A DNA stretch of 64,000 bases, from positions 868,001-932,000 of the forward strand of contig CAVYWD010000002.1 of NCBI GenBank assembly GCA_963772225.1, given 5' to 3'. This stretch comes from CAVYWD01 sp963772225 (GTDB taxonomy: Bacteria; Myxococcota; Myxococcia; Myxococcales; UBA5297). Positions 16,215 to 24,806 of the stretch are shown one piece after another. How positions within the stretch are numbered: the first letter of the stretch is position 1; the number at the start of each line of letters is the position of its first letter. The translations under genes were made by a program, and so were the position numbers. The notes under the pieces are model-generated. The model ran no database searches. It was not told the origin of the DNA and worked only from the letters and a program-made list of their open reading frames with translations.

Positions 16215-17393
16215 TCACGCGCGCCCGGCGAAGTACTTCTCTTCGTAGGGGCAGGCGCAGTCCCGCTCGGCGGGCTCGGGGTAGCGGTAGAGCTCCCCGG
16301 TGTAGCTTCGCAGCACCGCCTCCCGCTCGGAGGCCGAGACCCGATACTCCGGCTGGAGCGTCACTTTGCCGCCGCCGCCCGGCAGGTCAACCGCCAAGTG
16401 GGGCACGGCGAGCCCGGAGGTGTGGCCGCGCAGCGCCTCGAGGATCTCCACGCCCTTGGCGAGGGGAGTCCGCAGGTGCTCGACCCCCAGGGCGACGTCC
16501 ATCTGGTGGAGGTAGTAAGGCCGGACCCGGAGCGTGAGGAGCCGCTGAAACAGGTCGCGCAAGGTCCTGGTGCTCGAGTTGATTTGCCGAAGGAGGACCG
16601 CCTGGTTCTCGACGGGGATGCCGGCGTCCACGAGCGACTCGCACGCCTGGCTCGACTCGGGGGTGATCTCCTTCGGGTGATTGAAGTGCGTCACCACGAA
16701 CAGCGGATGGTAGCGCCGCAGCATGTGCGTAAGCTCGGCGGTGATGCGCGCCGGGTTGCAGACCGGCAAGCGCGTGCCGATCCGCACGATCTCCACGTGG
16801 CGGATGGACCGCAGGCCGGCGAGCAACCGCTCGAGCCGCCCCGTCGACAGGAGCAGCGGGTCGCCACCGCTGACCAGGACGTCTCGCACCGCCCGATGGG
16901 CGCGGATGTAGCCGAGCGCCTCCTCGAGCACTCCATTGCCCGTGCCTTTGGGAGCTCCGGTGATCCGCCTCCGCGTGCAATGCCGGCAGTAGACCGAGCA
17001 GCGGTCGAACGCCAGGAGAACGACCCGATCTGGGTATTTGTGAATGATGCCCCGGACCGGTCGGTGCGCCTCTTCGCCCAGCGGATCCTCGAGCTCTCCT
17101 TGGCGCACCACCGCCTCGGCGGCGCGCGGGACGACCTGCATGCGCACGGGGCAGAACGGGTCGTCGGGATCGCAGAGCGAGAGGTAGTACGGCGTCGCGC
17201 CAAACCGGAAGACCCGGGCGGTGCTCCTCACCCCCGAGCGCTCGTCGTCGGTCAGGGCCAGGTGCCGTGCCAGCTCGTCCTCGGCTCGAATGGCGCGGCG
17301 CTGCTGCCAGCGCCAATCGCGCCATTGGCTGGGGGTGGCGCCGAACCGCTCCCACGGTCGGGGCCTCGAGACACGGGCATCCTGCTCAGGCAT
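16215..17393 (-). CDS. Radical SAM lysine 2,3-aminomutase family protein
   Basis: This 392-residue protein belongs to the PLP- and SAM-dependent KamA family, which converts L-lysine to L-beta-lysine. The [4Fe-4S] motif is CSVYCRHC (Cys132, 136, 139). The PLP lysine lies in DLPGGGGKVT, and VSGGDPL is the SAM-binding GGDP motif. The aspartates that hold the substrate epsilon-amino group in clostridial LAM align with the D of HQMDVALG and of AVDLPGGGGK, both present. The C-terminus carries CAC but not the third cysteine of the clostridial zinc site. The ATG at 17393 begins the homologous region. It is head-to-head with a second kamA homologue at 17561. Confidence 0.85.
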   Translation of the reverse strand: MPEQDARVSRPRPWERFGATPSQWRDWRWQQRRAIRAEDELARHLALTDDERSGVRSTARVFRFGATPYYLSLCDPDDPFCPVRMQVVPRAAEAVVRQGELEDPLGEEAHRPVRGIIHKYPDRVVLLAFDRCSVYCRHCTRRRITGAPKGTGNGVLEEALGYIRAHRAVRDVLVSGGDPLLLSTGRLERLLAGLRSIRHVEIVRIGTRLPVCNPARITAELTHMLRRYHPLFVVTHFNHPKEITPESSQACESLVDAGIPVENQAVLLRQINSSTRTLRDLFQRLLTLRVRPYYLHQMDVALGVEHLRTPLAKGVEILEALRGHTSGLAVPHLAVDLPGGGGKVTLQPEYRVSASEREAVLRSYTGELYRYPEPAERDCACPYEEKYFAGRA

Positions 17394-17560
17394 CTGACGA
17401 AAGAGACCTCGTGCCCCTCGAACCGAAGGAAGTCGTCGAACATAGTGAATGGCGCGGCCCAGGGTCAAGGATCGGGCATTCATCCGCGCACCCGCCGTTG
17501 ACACGCTCGGCAGCGGCCCGTACGTTCCGCCCCTTTGGCGCTGCACCTCGGAGTCCACCC

Positions 17561-18746
17561 ATGGCGACCCACCTGGACCCTTCTGAGCCCCCGAGCCCGA
17601 CAGCGGCGCCGGGCATCTCGCCCCATGTCCTCGCGCGCTTCCCGCTGGCGCCGCGCTCCCTCTGGAAGGACGTGCCCGAGGCCGATTGGAACAGCTGGCA
17701 GTGGCAGCAGCGGCATCGCGTCACCGGCATGGAGGTCCTGTGCCAGGTCATCCGCGCCACGCCCGAGGAGCGCGAGGCCTTCGCCAAGACCACCGCCGAG
17801 TTCCACATGGGCATCACGCCGTACTACGCGGCGCTGATGGACCCCGACGACCCGCGCTGCCCGGTCCGCCTGCAGAGCGTCCCCACCGGCGGCGAGCTGA
17901 ACATCTCCGCGGCCGACCTCGACGACCCGCTCGCCGAGGAGCGGGACATGCCGGTGCCGGGGATTACCCACCGCTACCCGGACCGCGTCCTCTTCTACGT
18001 GACCCACAACTGCCCGGTGTACTGCCGCCACTGCACGCGCAAGCGGAAGGTGGCCGACCCGAGCAGCGCCGCCGCGAAGAAGCAGATAGAGGACGGCCTG
18101 GCGTACATCGCCGCTCACCCCGAGGTGCGCGACGTGGTCGTCTCCGGCGGCGACCCGCTCTCGCTCTCCGACGACCGGCTCGACGAGATCTTCGGGCCGC
18201 TTGCGCGCCATTCCGCACGTGGAGATCTTCCGGCTCGGCACCCGCAACCTTGTCACGCTCCCGCAGCGCATCACCGACGATTTCGTCCGCATGTTGCGCA
18301 AGCACCAGCCGGTCTTCGTCAACACCCACTTCAATCACCCGAAAGAGTGCACCCGGGAGGCCTTCGAGGCCGCGCGCCGCATCGCCGATGCCGGAAGCTC
18401 CATTGGCAACCAGATGGTGCTGCTCAAGGGCATCAACGACGACCCGAAGATCGTGAAGGAGCTCAACCAGAAGCTCCTGATGATGCGCATCCGGCCCTAC
18501 TACATCTACCAGTGCGACCTGGCGAAGGGCATCGGCCACTTTCGCACGTCCGTGCAGGCGGGCATCGACATCATCGAGAACCTGCGCGGGTGGACGAGCG
18601 GGCTCGCCGTCCCCCACTTCGTGATCGACGCGCCGGGCGGCGGCGGAAAGATCCCCCTGCTGCCCGAGTACGTCACGGGCCGCGACGGGCGAAAGATGCG
18701 GCTTCGCAACTACGCGAACAAGCCGTACGTGTACGAAGAGCCCTGA
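17561..18746 (+). pseudogene. kamA: Lysine 2,3-aminomutase, frameshifted
   Basis: The gene encodes a second KamA, about 394 residues if repaired. The first frame runs from ATG 17561 through GITPYYAALMDPDDP, CPVYCRHC (Cys151, 155, 158) and VSGGDPLSLSD. Conservation then moves to the +1 frame near 18197 and continues with IPHVEIFRLGTR, NTHFNHPKE, YIYQCDLAKGIGHFRT and DAPGGGGKIP. Removing one base from the CTTGCGCGCC stretch around 18198 restores FGPLRAIPHVEI. Both substrate-binding aspartates of LAM are kept, favouring lysine over glutamate as substrate. It lacks the C-terminal zinc cysteines of clostridial LAM. Intact coding on both sides suggests a recent mutation or an assembly indel. Confidence 0.8.
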
Positions 18747-18869
18747 GGCCTCCCGGAGGGGCCCTCGCGACCTCCGTGGCCCCGGCGGGCGTTCGAAAGA
18801 ACGGCTCCGGTCGCGGCCTGCCAATCAATCCGGCGACGGGCCTGCCGCTGGGCTGCCGCGCTCGCCCAC

Positions 18870-19259
18870 TCACAACCCCACGGCGATCGCGTCGACCTCC
18901 ACGCGCGCGCCGCGGGGGAGCGCCGCCACCTGCACCGTGGCCCGCGCCGGGGGAGCGCCGGAGAAGGAGCGGCCGTAGACCTCGTTGACCCGGGCAAAGT
19001 CCGCCAGGTCGGTCAGGTAGATGGTCGTGCGCACCACGTGCTCGAAGCCGAGCTGCGCCGCCGCGAGGACCGCAGCCAGGTTCTTCATCACGCGCTCGGT
19101 CTGGGCCTCGATGTCGCCCGGGACGATGGCCCCGGTCGCGGGGTCCAGCGGGATCTGACCGGAGAGAAACACCATGCGCCCGGCTGGGACCGCGATGGCC
19201 TGCGAATAGGGTCCGATGGCCTTGGGTGCGTCGGGCGTGGCGACGGCTTTCTGGGACAT
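18870..19259 (-). CDS. ridA: Reactive intermediate/imine deaminase RidA
   Basis: A 129-residue YjgF/YER057c/UK114 protein that hydrolyses reactive enamine/imine intermediates made by PLP enzymes. Signature segments are APKAIGPYSQAIAVPAGRMV at the start, LSGQIPLDP, the middle NLAAVLAAAQLGFEHVV, and the C-terminal PARATVQVAALPRGARVEV with the conserved active-site arginine. Length is exactly that of the family. It starts 36 bases downstream of relA on the same strand and is probably in its operon. RidA would also fit beside the PLP-dependent aminomutases next door, but that is inference. Confidence 0.95.
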   Translation of the reverse strand: MSQKAVATPDAPKAIGPYSQAIAVPAGRMVFLSGQIPLDPATGAIVPGDIEAQTERVMKNLAAVLAAAQLGFEHVVRTTIYLTDLADFARVNEVYGRSFSGAPPARATVQVAALPRGARVEVDAIAVGL

Positions 19260-19294
19260 CAGGCTGCTCCTCTTCGCAGGAGGGCCTTGCAGCC

Positions 19295-21505
19295 TCAGAC
19301 GCGCTCGACGGTGAAGACGCCGCTGATGCGCTCGATGGACTGCATGACCTCGTTGAGCTGCTTCAGGTCGGAGACGGTGACCTCGAACGTGTTCACCGCG
19401 CGGTCGTCGCCGGTGGCGCGGCAGTTCGCCTGGGAGATGTTGACGCCCTTCTTGCTGAAAGTCTGCGAGATGTCGGCCAAGAGCCCCGGCCGGTCGGCGG
19501 TGAGCACGCGGAGGGTGACCGGGCGCTTGAAGTCGCTCCGGACGTCCCAGCTCACGTCGACCCGGCGCTCGGGGTCGGTGGCCAGCGCCTTCTCGCAGTC
19601 GAGCGTGTGAACCGTGACGCCGCGCCCGCGGGTGATGAAGCCGACGATCTTGTCGCCCGGGACCGGGTTGCAGCACCGGCCGAAGCGGACGAGCACGTCG
19701 TCGATGCCGTTGATCTGCACCCCGGTCTTGGACCGGCCGGTGACCTTCTTGAGGATCTCGGTGATGCGCTGAATGGGCGCCGACTCGCTGCCGCGCTCGC
19801 CGTTCTCCGCGCGCTTCTCGGCGAGCTTGTCCGCCGGGAGCAGCTTGGCGGCCACCTGGGACGGGGCGATCTTCCCGTAGCCGATGGCGACCAGCAGGTC
19901 GTCCTCGAGCCGGTAGCCCAGCGCCTCGGCCGCCTTCTTGAGGTCGCCCGCTTTGAGCAGCTTGTTCAGGTTCAAGTCGAACCGCTTGAGCTCCCGCTCG
20001 GCGAGCTCGCGCCCCAGCTCCAGGCTCTTCTCGCGCTGCTGGGCCTTGATGTACCCGCGGATGCGCGCCTGGGCCCGGCTCGTCTTGACGAAGGAGAGCC
20101 AGTCCTTGGACGGGTGCGCGTTGGCCGAGGTGAGGACCTCGAGCGTGTCGCCGTTCTTGAGCTTGTACCGCAGCGGGACGATCTTGCCGTTGACCTTGGC
20201 GCCCACGCACTTGGCGCCGATGTCCGAGTGGATGGCGTAGGCGAAGTCGACCGGCGTCGCACCGCGCGGCAAGCTCTTGACGTCGCCCTTGGGCGTGAAG
20301 ACGAAGACCTCGTCGGTGAACAGGTCCACCTTCACCGTCTCGAGGAACTCCTTCGGGTCCTTGAGGTCCTGCTGCCACTCCATGAGCTGGCGGAGCCAGG
20401 CGAACTTCGCGTCGTCCTTGCTCAGGGGCCGCCCGCTGCCCGAGCCGTCCTTCGCGCCGTCCTTGCCCTCCTTGTAGGCCCAGTGCGCGGCGATGCCCTC
20501 CTCGGCGATCTTGTGCATCTCCTCGGTGCGGATCTGCACCTCGACGCGGTCGCCGAACGGCCCGATGACGGTCGTGTGCAGCGACTGGTACATGTTCGGC
20601 TTGGGGATGGCGATGTAGTCCTTGAAGCGGCCGGGGACCGGCTTCCAGAGGGTATGGACGAGCCCCAGCGCCTCGTAGCAAGCCGGCATGGATTTCATGA
20701 TCAGCCGGAAGGCGATGACGTCGTGGATCTGCTCGAAGTCCACCCCCTGCACCCGCATCTTCCCCTGGATGCTGTAGAGGTGCTTGAACCGCCCCTGGAC
20801 CCGGACCTCCAGGTTGTTCTCCGCCATCTTGCGCGAAAGGATGTCCTTGACGTCCTCGACGTACTGCGCGCTCGCCTTCTTCTTGAGCTCCACCTTCGAG
20901 AAGAGGTCCTGAAACTCGGTCGGCCGAAGGTACTTGAACGACAGGTCCTCGAGCTCCTGCTTGACCCAGCTGATGCCCAGCCGATTGGCGAGCGGCGCGT
21001 AGATGTCGAGCGTCTCTTGCGAGATCCGCTGCTGCTTCTCGGGCGCCATGTGCTCGAGCGTCCGCATGTTGTGCGTGCGGTCGGCCAGCTTGACCAGGAT
21101 GACGCGGATGTCCCGCGCCATGGCGACGATCATCTTGCGGAAGTTCTCGGCCTGCTTCTCCTCCTGGGAGACGTTGGCCGAGGCCGAGAACTGAGAGAGC
21201 TTCGTCACGCCATCGACGAGCTGCGCGACCTCCGCCCCGAAGAGCTCCGTCAGCTCCTCCAGCGTGGCCAGCGTGTCTTCGATGGTGTCATGGAGCAGCC
21301 CGGTGACGATGGACGCTTCGTCGAGCTTGAGCTGCGCCAGGATCCCCGCGACCTCCAGCGGGTGGATCAGGTACGGCTCGCCGGACTTTCGAATCTGCCC
21401 CTGGTGGACCTTGGCACTATAGACGTACGCCTTCTTGATGATCTCCAGGTCCGGGTCCGGGTGGTACTGCGCGACCCGGTCGAGAATGTCATTGAGTCGA
21501 AGCAT
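19295..21505 (-). CDS. Bifunctional (p)ppGpp synthetase/hydrolase RelA/SpoT
   Basis: The 736-residue product makes and degrades the alarmone (p)ppGpp. Domains in order are an HD hydrolase (LLHDTIEDT, with His72-Asp73 and Glu76-Asp77), a synthetase (about 230-350, with KHLYSIQGKM, MYQSLHTTVIGP and VEVQIRTEEMH), a TGS domain (about 390-450, VFTPKGDVKSLPRGATPVDF), a helical/CC zinc region (GRCCNPVPGD) and a C-terminal ACT domain (RPGLLADISQTFSKKGVNI). An intact HD motif argues for the bifunctional Rel/SpoT type. Length fits. The ridA gene follows closely. The 313 bases upstream, towards the divergent FHA gene, should carry its promoter. Confidence 0.95.
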   Translation of the reverse strand: MLRLNDILDRVAQYHPDPDLEIIKKAYVYSAKVHQGQIRKSGEPYLIHPLEVAGILAQLKLDEASIVTGLLHDTIEDTLATLEELTELFGAEVAQLVDGVTKLSQFSASANVSQEEKQAENFRKMIVAMARDIRVILVKLADRTHNMRTLEHMAPEKQQRISQETLDIYAPLANRLGISWVKQELEDLSFKYLRPTEFQDLFSKVELKKKASAQYVEDVKDILSRKMAENNLEVRVQGRFKHLYSIQGKMRVQGVDFEQIHDVIAFRLIMKSMPACYEALGLVHTLWKPVPGRFKDYIAIPKPNMYQSLHTTVIGPFGDRVEVQIRTEEMHKIAEEGIAAHWAYKEGKDGAKDGSGSGRPLSKDDAKFAWLRQLMEWQQDLKDPKEFLETVKVDLFTDEVFVFTPKGDVKSLPRGATPVDFAYAIHSDIGAKCVGAKVNGKIVPLRYKLKNGDTLEVLTSANAHPSKDWLSFVKTSRAQARIRGYIKAQQREKSLELGRELAERELKRFDLNLNKLLKAGDLKKAAEALGYRLEDDLLVAIGYGKIAPSQVAAKLLPADKLAEKRAENGERGSESAPIQRITEILKKVTGRSKTGVQINGIDDVLVRFGRCCNPVPGDKIVGFITRGRGVTVHTLDCEKALATDPERRVDVSWDVRSDFKRPVTLRVLTADRPGLLADISQTFSKKGVNISQANCRATGDDRAVNTFEVTVSDLKQLNEVMQSIERISGVFTVERV

Positions 21506-21818
21506 CGAGTCTGGGCTTGCGGGGCGCCTGGGGGACGGCCCGTCGTTCCTCCACTGCCTTCAATGGACCCCGACTCTGGACTCGTCTTCCCGGAGCTGAT
21601 GCGCGCGGACTCCGCCTCAAACGCCCTTCGCCTCCGCCTTTCTCCCTTGCCCCGAGATTCAAAGACATTTTGGGATGTTAACGGCCCAATCACCCATTGT
21701 CCACCTAACGCGACGCGTTGGCCTCCGCCTGCTGCTCAGTAAACGACGCGCGGCCGGGCACGGACATTCGAGACGCGCTGCGCGCCGAGGCGCCCGTTCC
21801 AAAGGAGGTGAGAGTCCG
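21506..21818. other. Divergent intergenic region between relA and the FHA gene
   Basis: This 313-base gap separates two divergent genes. It holds a more AT-rich patch around 21657-21710 (ATTTTGGGATGTTAAC), the likeliest site for promoters in either direction. I could not place a convincing -35/-10 pair. No gene is visible in it. Confidence 0.45.
21801..21811 (+). promoter_or_regulatory. Near-perfect Shine-Dalgarno sequence that sets a TTG start
   Basis: AAAGGAGGTGA at 21801-21811 is almost fully complementary to the 3' end of 16S rRNA. Seven bases after it is TTG at 21819, in frame with the FHA protein. The next in-frame ATG (21858) has no comparable site, so this element argues for initiation at TTG. 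Confidence 0.7.
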
Positions 21819-23048
21819 TTGACCCTGCCTCCCCTCGCCGCTAGAGTGCTCCGGACTATGGCATTGACGCTCCTGGCAGACCTTGGAATCGTCTGCTCCC
21901 GGTGCGACTGTCTAAACGAGGCGACGTCGGCCGAGTGCCTCGAGTGTGGGCAGGCACTTGTGGAGAAGTCGGCTCCGGTGGGACCCGCCCCATCCGCGGT
22001 CGATCCCGCCGCGGCCAAGACAGTCGTTCGTCAAGTGCCGGCTCCGCCGCCGCGCGCGAGCCCGCCGGCGCCTGCCGCCTCTGCGGCGCCGGTCTCTGCG
22101 CCCAAGCCGACCGCGCCGCCTCCGAGTGCGCGACCGGTGCCTGTGCCCGCTCCGCCAGTGGCCCAGAAGCCGCTCGCTCCTCCGCCTTCGGCCCGGTCCT
22201 CGCCCGGCGCCAAACCCGCTCCTGCGCCCCCGGTGCGCACGCCGGCGCTCGCCGAGAAGCCAGCCGCCCCCGTCGGCGCTCCGCGTGCGCCTTCTGCCCC
22301 CGCCGCGGCGCCCTCGCCGAGCGCAGCTCGCCCCGCGGCGCAGAGCCCCCAGGGCCCCACCCTCGCCGCGCAGAGCCCCACCCCCGCGCCGCTCTCCGCG
22401 AAGGCCCGCCCCGAAATCCGCGCGCGCCTCGTCGTCGTGCGCGGAGCCAACGCGGGCTCGGCCTTTCGCATTGCCGGACAAGCGGTGGCGGCTGGAGCGA
22501 CCAAGGGGTTGCTCCTGTTTCCCGACGACCCCTTCCTATCCCCGCTCCACGCCACCTTCTTTTTCCGCGACGGCAAGCTCTACGTCAAAGACGAGGGCAG
22601 TCCCTCGGGGACTTACGTGCGAGTGCACGGCCCGGAGACCTTGGTCCCGGGCTCGCTGTTCGCCGTGGGCGATCACCTCCTTCGCTATGGCGGCCCGCTC
22701 GCGCCGCCCGTGCGCGAGACGCCGGTGCACTACGGCGCGCCGATGCCGCCCGGAGCTCTCCACTCCATCGAGGAGATCCTGGAGGGTGGCCGCCCGGGCC
22801 GCGCCATCGCTCGAACCGGTCCCCTCATCTCCATCGGCCGCAGCGGCTGTGACTTGAGCTTCGCCAACGACGCCTTCATCGCGCCGCGCCACTGCGAGCT
22901 GTCCCTCGACGGCGCGAGCGTGGTGCTGCGGGATCTCGGGAGCCCCGACGGGAGCTTCGTGCGCCTGCCCAACGGAGGTGAGCGCCTGCTCGTCCCGGGA
23001 GACACCATCCGGCTCGGCTTGCAAATCCTCCGCGCCGAGGCCGCTTGA
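21819..23048 (+). CDS. Zinc-ribbon protein with two FHA domains
   Basis: About 409 residues from the TTG at 21819 (396 if ATG 21858 is used). An N-terminal zinc ribbon (CSRCDCLN, then CLECGQ) is followed by a long Pro/Ala-rich linker (about residues 55-200) and two FHA modules. The first (about 210-300) is divergent: SPLHATFFFRDGKLYVKDEG and SPSGTYVR keep the S..H and G-T/S pattern. The second (about 325-405) is canonical: ISIGRSGCDLSF, APRHCELSL and GSPDGSFVRL. FHA domains bind phosphothreonine. The convergent neighbour at 23071 is a Ser/Thr kinase with its own zinc ribbon and is the obvious candidate partner. A paralogue lies at 36072. Confidence 0.85.
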   Translation: MTLPPLAARVLRTMALTLLADLGIVCSRCDCLNEATSAECLECGQALVEKSAPVGPAPSAVDPAAAKTVVRQVPAPPPRASPPAPAASAAPVSAPKPTAPPPSARPVPVPAPPVAQKPLAPPPSARSSPGAKPAPAPPVRTPALAEKPAAPVGAPRAPSAPAAAPSPSAARPAAQSPQGPTLAAQSPTPAPLSAKARPEIRARLVVVRGANAGSAFRIAGQAVAAGATKGLLLFPDDPFLSPLHATFFFRDGKLYVKDEGSPSGTYVRVHGPETLVPGSLFAVGDHLLRYGGPLAPPVRETPVHYGAPMPPGALHSIEEILEGGRPGRAIARTGPLISIGRSGCDLSFANDAFIAPRHCELSLDGASVVLRDLGSPDGSFVRLPNGGERLLVPGDTIRLGLQILRAEAA

Positions 23049-23070
23049 GCGTTGCTCGGCCCAGCCGCCC

Positions 23071-24642
23071 CTACCTCGCGCCCTTCAAGTGACGCTCGAA
23101 GTACTCGGCGTCGGGCGCGTTCTCACCGAGCGTAAGGTAGGCGCGGATCCACCGGTCCGATGCCGCCGCGTCGCTCTTCATGAAGTTTGCGAGCGCGAGC
23201 CGCTTGACCGCCGCGCCGGACGCAGAGTCGGCCTCCAGCGCCCGGGAATAGAGAGCGAGCGCCTCGTCGACCTTCCCCGCCGCAATGGCTGCGTCGCCTT
23301 GCCGCAGGAGCTCAGGCACCTTTCCCGAGCGGCGCCGCGTTTCGCCCGCCGGGCCCTGGGGAGCCTGCCCCTTCGTCGCCGGCGTCGACTGCGCCAGCGC
23401 CGCGCTGCGAGCGAGCTCCTGGTCGAGCTGCAGGGCAGCCCCGCGCGGGCCCGTCCTCTTCGAGGCCTGATACGCCGCGAGCCCTCCGCCGACGAGCGCC
23501 GCGGTCCCCACCGCGACCGCGAGGGCGAGCGCGAGCGGGCTCCGAGGCCGAGCGCCGTTCTCGGAGGAGACCTCGAGCGCCGCGTCGCTGCTGACCTGCG
23601 CGCGGCCGCCGGCGCTGCTGGCTGCAGCCTGGACCTGCGCCGGCCGACTCGAGGGCTGACCGGGCGCGTGGCCTTGCCGCGCTGCGCTCTCCTCCATGGG
23701 CCCCGCGATCGCCAGAAGCTCGGCGCGAAACTGCTCGGCAGTTTGCGGGCGATCGATCGGGTTCTTGGACATGGCGCGGAGAATGAGTTCCTCCATGCCC
23801 TGGGAGAGGTCTGGCCGCTTGAGCCGCGGCGGCGCCGGGTCCTTCGTCAGGTGCATCGTCGCGAGCGCGATGGCCGAGTCCGCCTCGAAGGGCAAGGAAC
23901 CCGTCGCGCACTGGTAGAGGATGACCCCCACCGCGTACAGGTCGCTCCGGGCGTCGAGCGGGGCCCCTCGCGCCTGCTCTGGGCTCATGTACTCGGGGGT
24001 GCCGCAGACGAAGCCGGCGCGCGTGAGCGCCGTCCCCTCGCTGCCGTCCGACTCCTGGATCTTCGCGATGCCGAAGTCGAGCACCTTGACGAAGTCGGCG
24101 TCTTTGCGGCGCTGCTCCACCATGATGTTCTCGGGCTTCAGGTCGCGGTGGATCACCCCGGCCGCGTGAGCGTCGGCGAGCGCCGACAGGACCTGCCCCA
24201 CGACATGGCCCATCCGAGGCTCGGCGAGTGGACCTTCGCGCGAGAGGACCTGGTGCAGGTCCCGGCCAGCCACGTGCTCCATGGCGATGTAGAGCGAGCC
24301 GTCGTCGCCCTGGCCGAAGTCGATGATGCCGATGGAGTTGGGGTGGTTGAGGCGGCTGGCCGCCTTGGCCTCGCGCTGGAAGCGCGCCACGGTCCGCTCG
24401 TCCGAGAGCAGCGACGCGCGCAGCACCTTCAGCACCACCGTCTTCTCGAGCGAGAGCTGGATGGCCCGGTAGACCTTGCCCATCCCGCCCTCGCCGATGA
24501 GCGCCTCCACTCGGTACTTCCCGGCCACGATGCGGCCGACGAGGTCCTCTCCGGCGGGCCCGCGGACGATGGCGGCGCCGCAGCTCGGGCAGAACTTCGC
24601 GACCTCGCCGGCCTCGCGGTTGCACGATGGGCAAAGGCTCAC
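23071..24642 (-). CDS. Zinc-ribbon Ser/Thr protein kinase, membrane-anchored
   Basis: A 523-residue Hanks-type kinase. It begins with a zinc ribbon (CPSCNREA...FCPSCG), then a kinase domain at about 35-310 with the glycine loop GEGGMGKVYRA, VVLKVL, the catalytic HRDLKPENIM, DFGIAK and GTPEYMSPEQARG. A Pro/Ala-rich region follows, then one transmembrane segment (LALALAVAVGTAALVGGGLA, about 385-405), and an outer C-terminal part with TPR-like helices (DEALALYSRALEADSASGAA). All catalytic residues are present. The GTG at 24642 is chosen because GGAGG lies 10 bases upstream and the ribbon starts at once. It is convergent with the FHA gene, a likely functional partner. Confidence 0.9.
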   Translation of the reverse strand: MSLCPSCNREAGEVAKFCPSCGAAIVRGPAGEDLVGRIVAGKYRVEALIGEGGMGKVYRAIQLSLEKTVVLKVLRASLLSDERTVARFQREAKAASRLNHPNSIGIIDFGQGDDGSLYIAMEHVAGRDLHQVLSREGPLAEPRMGHVVGQVLSALADAHAAGVIHRDLKPENIMVEQRRKDADFVKVLDFGIAKIQESDGSEGTALTRAGFVCGTPEYMSPEQARGAPLDARSDLYAVGVILYQCATGSLPFEADSAIALATMHLTKDPAPPRLKRPDLSQGMEELILRAMSKNPIDRPQTAEQFRAELLAIAGPMEESAARQGHAPGQPSSRPAQVQAAASSAGGRAQVSSDAALEVSSENGARPRSPLALALAVAVGTAALVGGGLAAYQASKRTGPRGAALQLDQELARSAALAQSTPATKGQAPQGPAGETRRRSGKVPELLRQGDAAIAAGKVDEALALYSRALEADSASGAAVKRLALANFMKSDAAASDRWIRAYLTLGENAPDAEYFERHLKGAR

Positions 24643-24806
24643 GGGCGTCCGGCCTCCATAGGGCGGCCTGTCCTCGCTCGGGGAGACTGCCGGCCGCTCG
24701 AAACCATCGCACGCGCGCTCGGCGCCCCGCAAGGCAGCGCGCCGGCCGCGGCAGCGATCGCGGCGCTCTTGACGGCGCCCCTCGGTCCGGGCTCACTCTG
24801 CGGCGC

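Noticed and set aside
19226..21742. Plus-strand open frame of about 840 codons across relA
   Set aside because: It is fully antisense to the RelA/SpoT gene and has the Leu/Val/Asp/His-rich look of a mirror frame.
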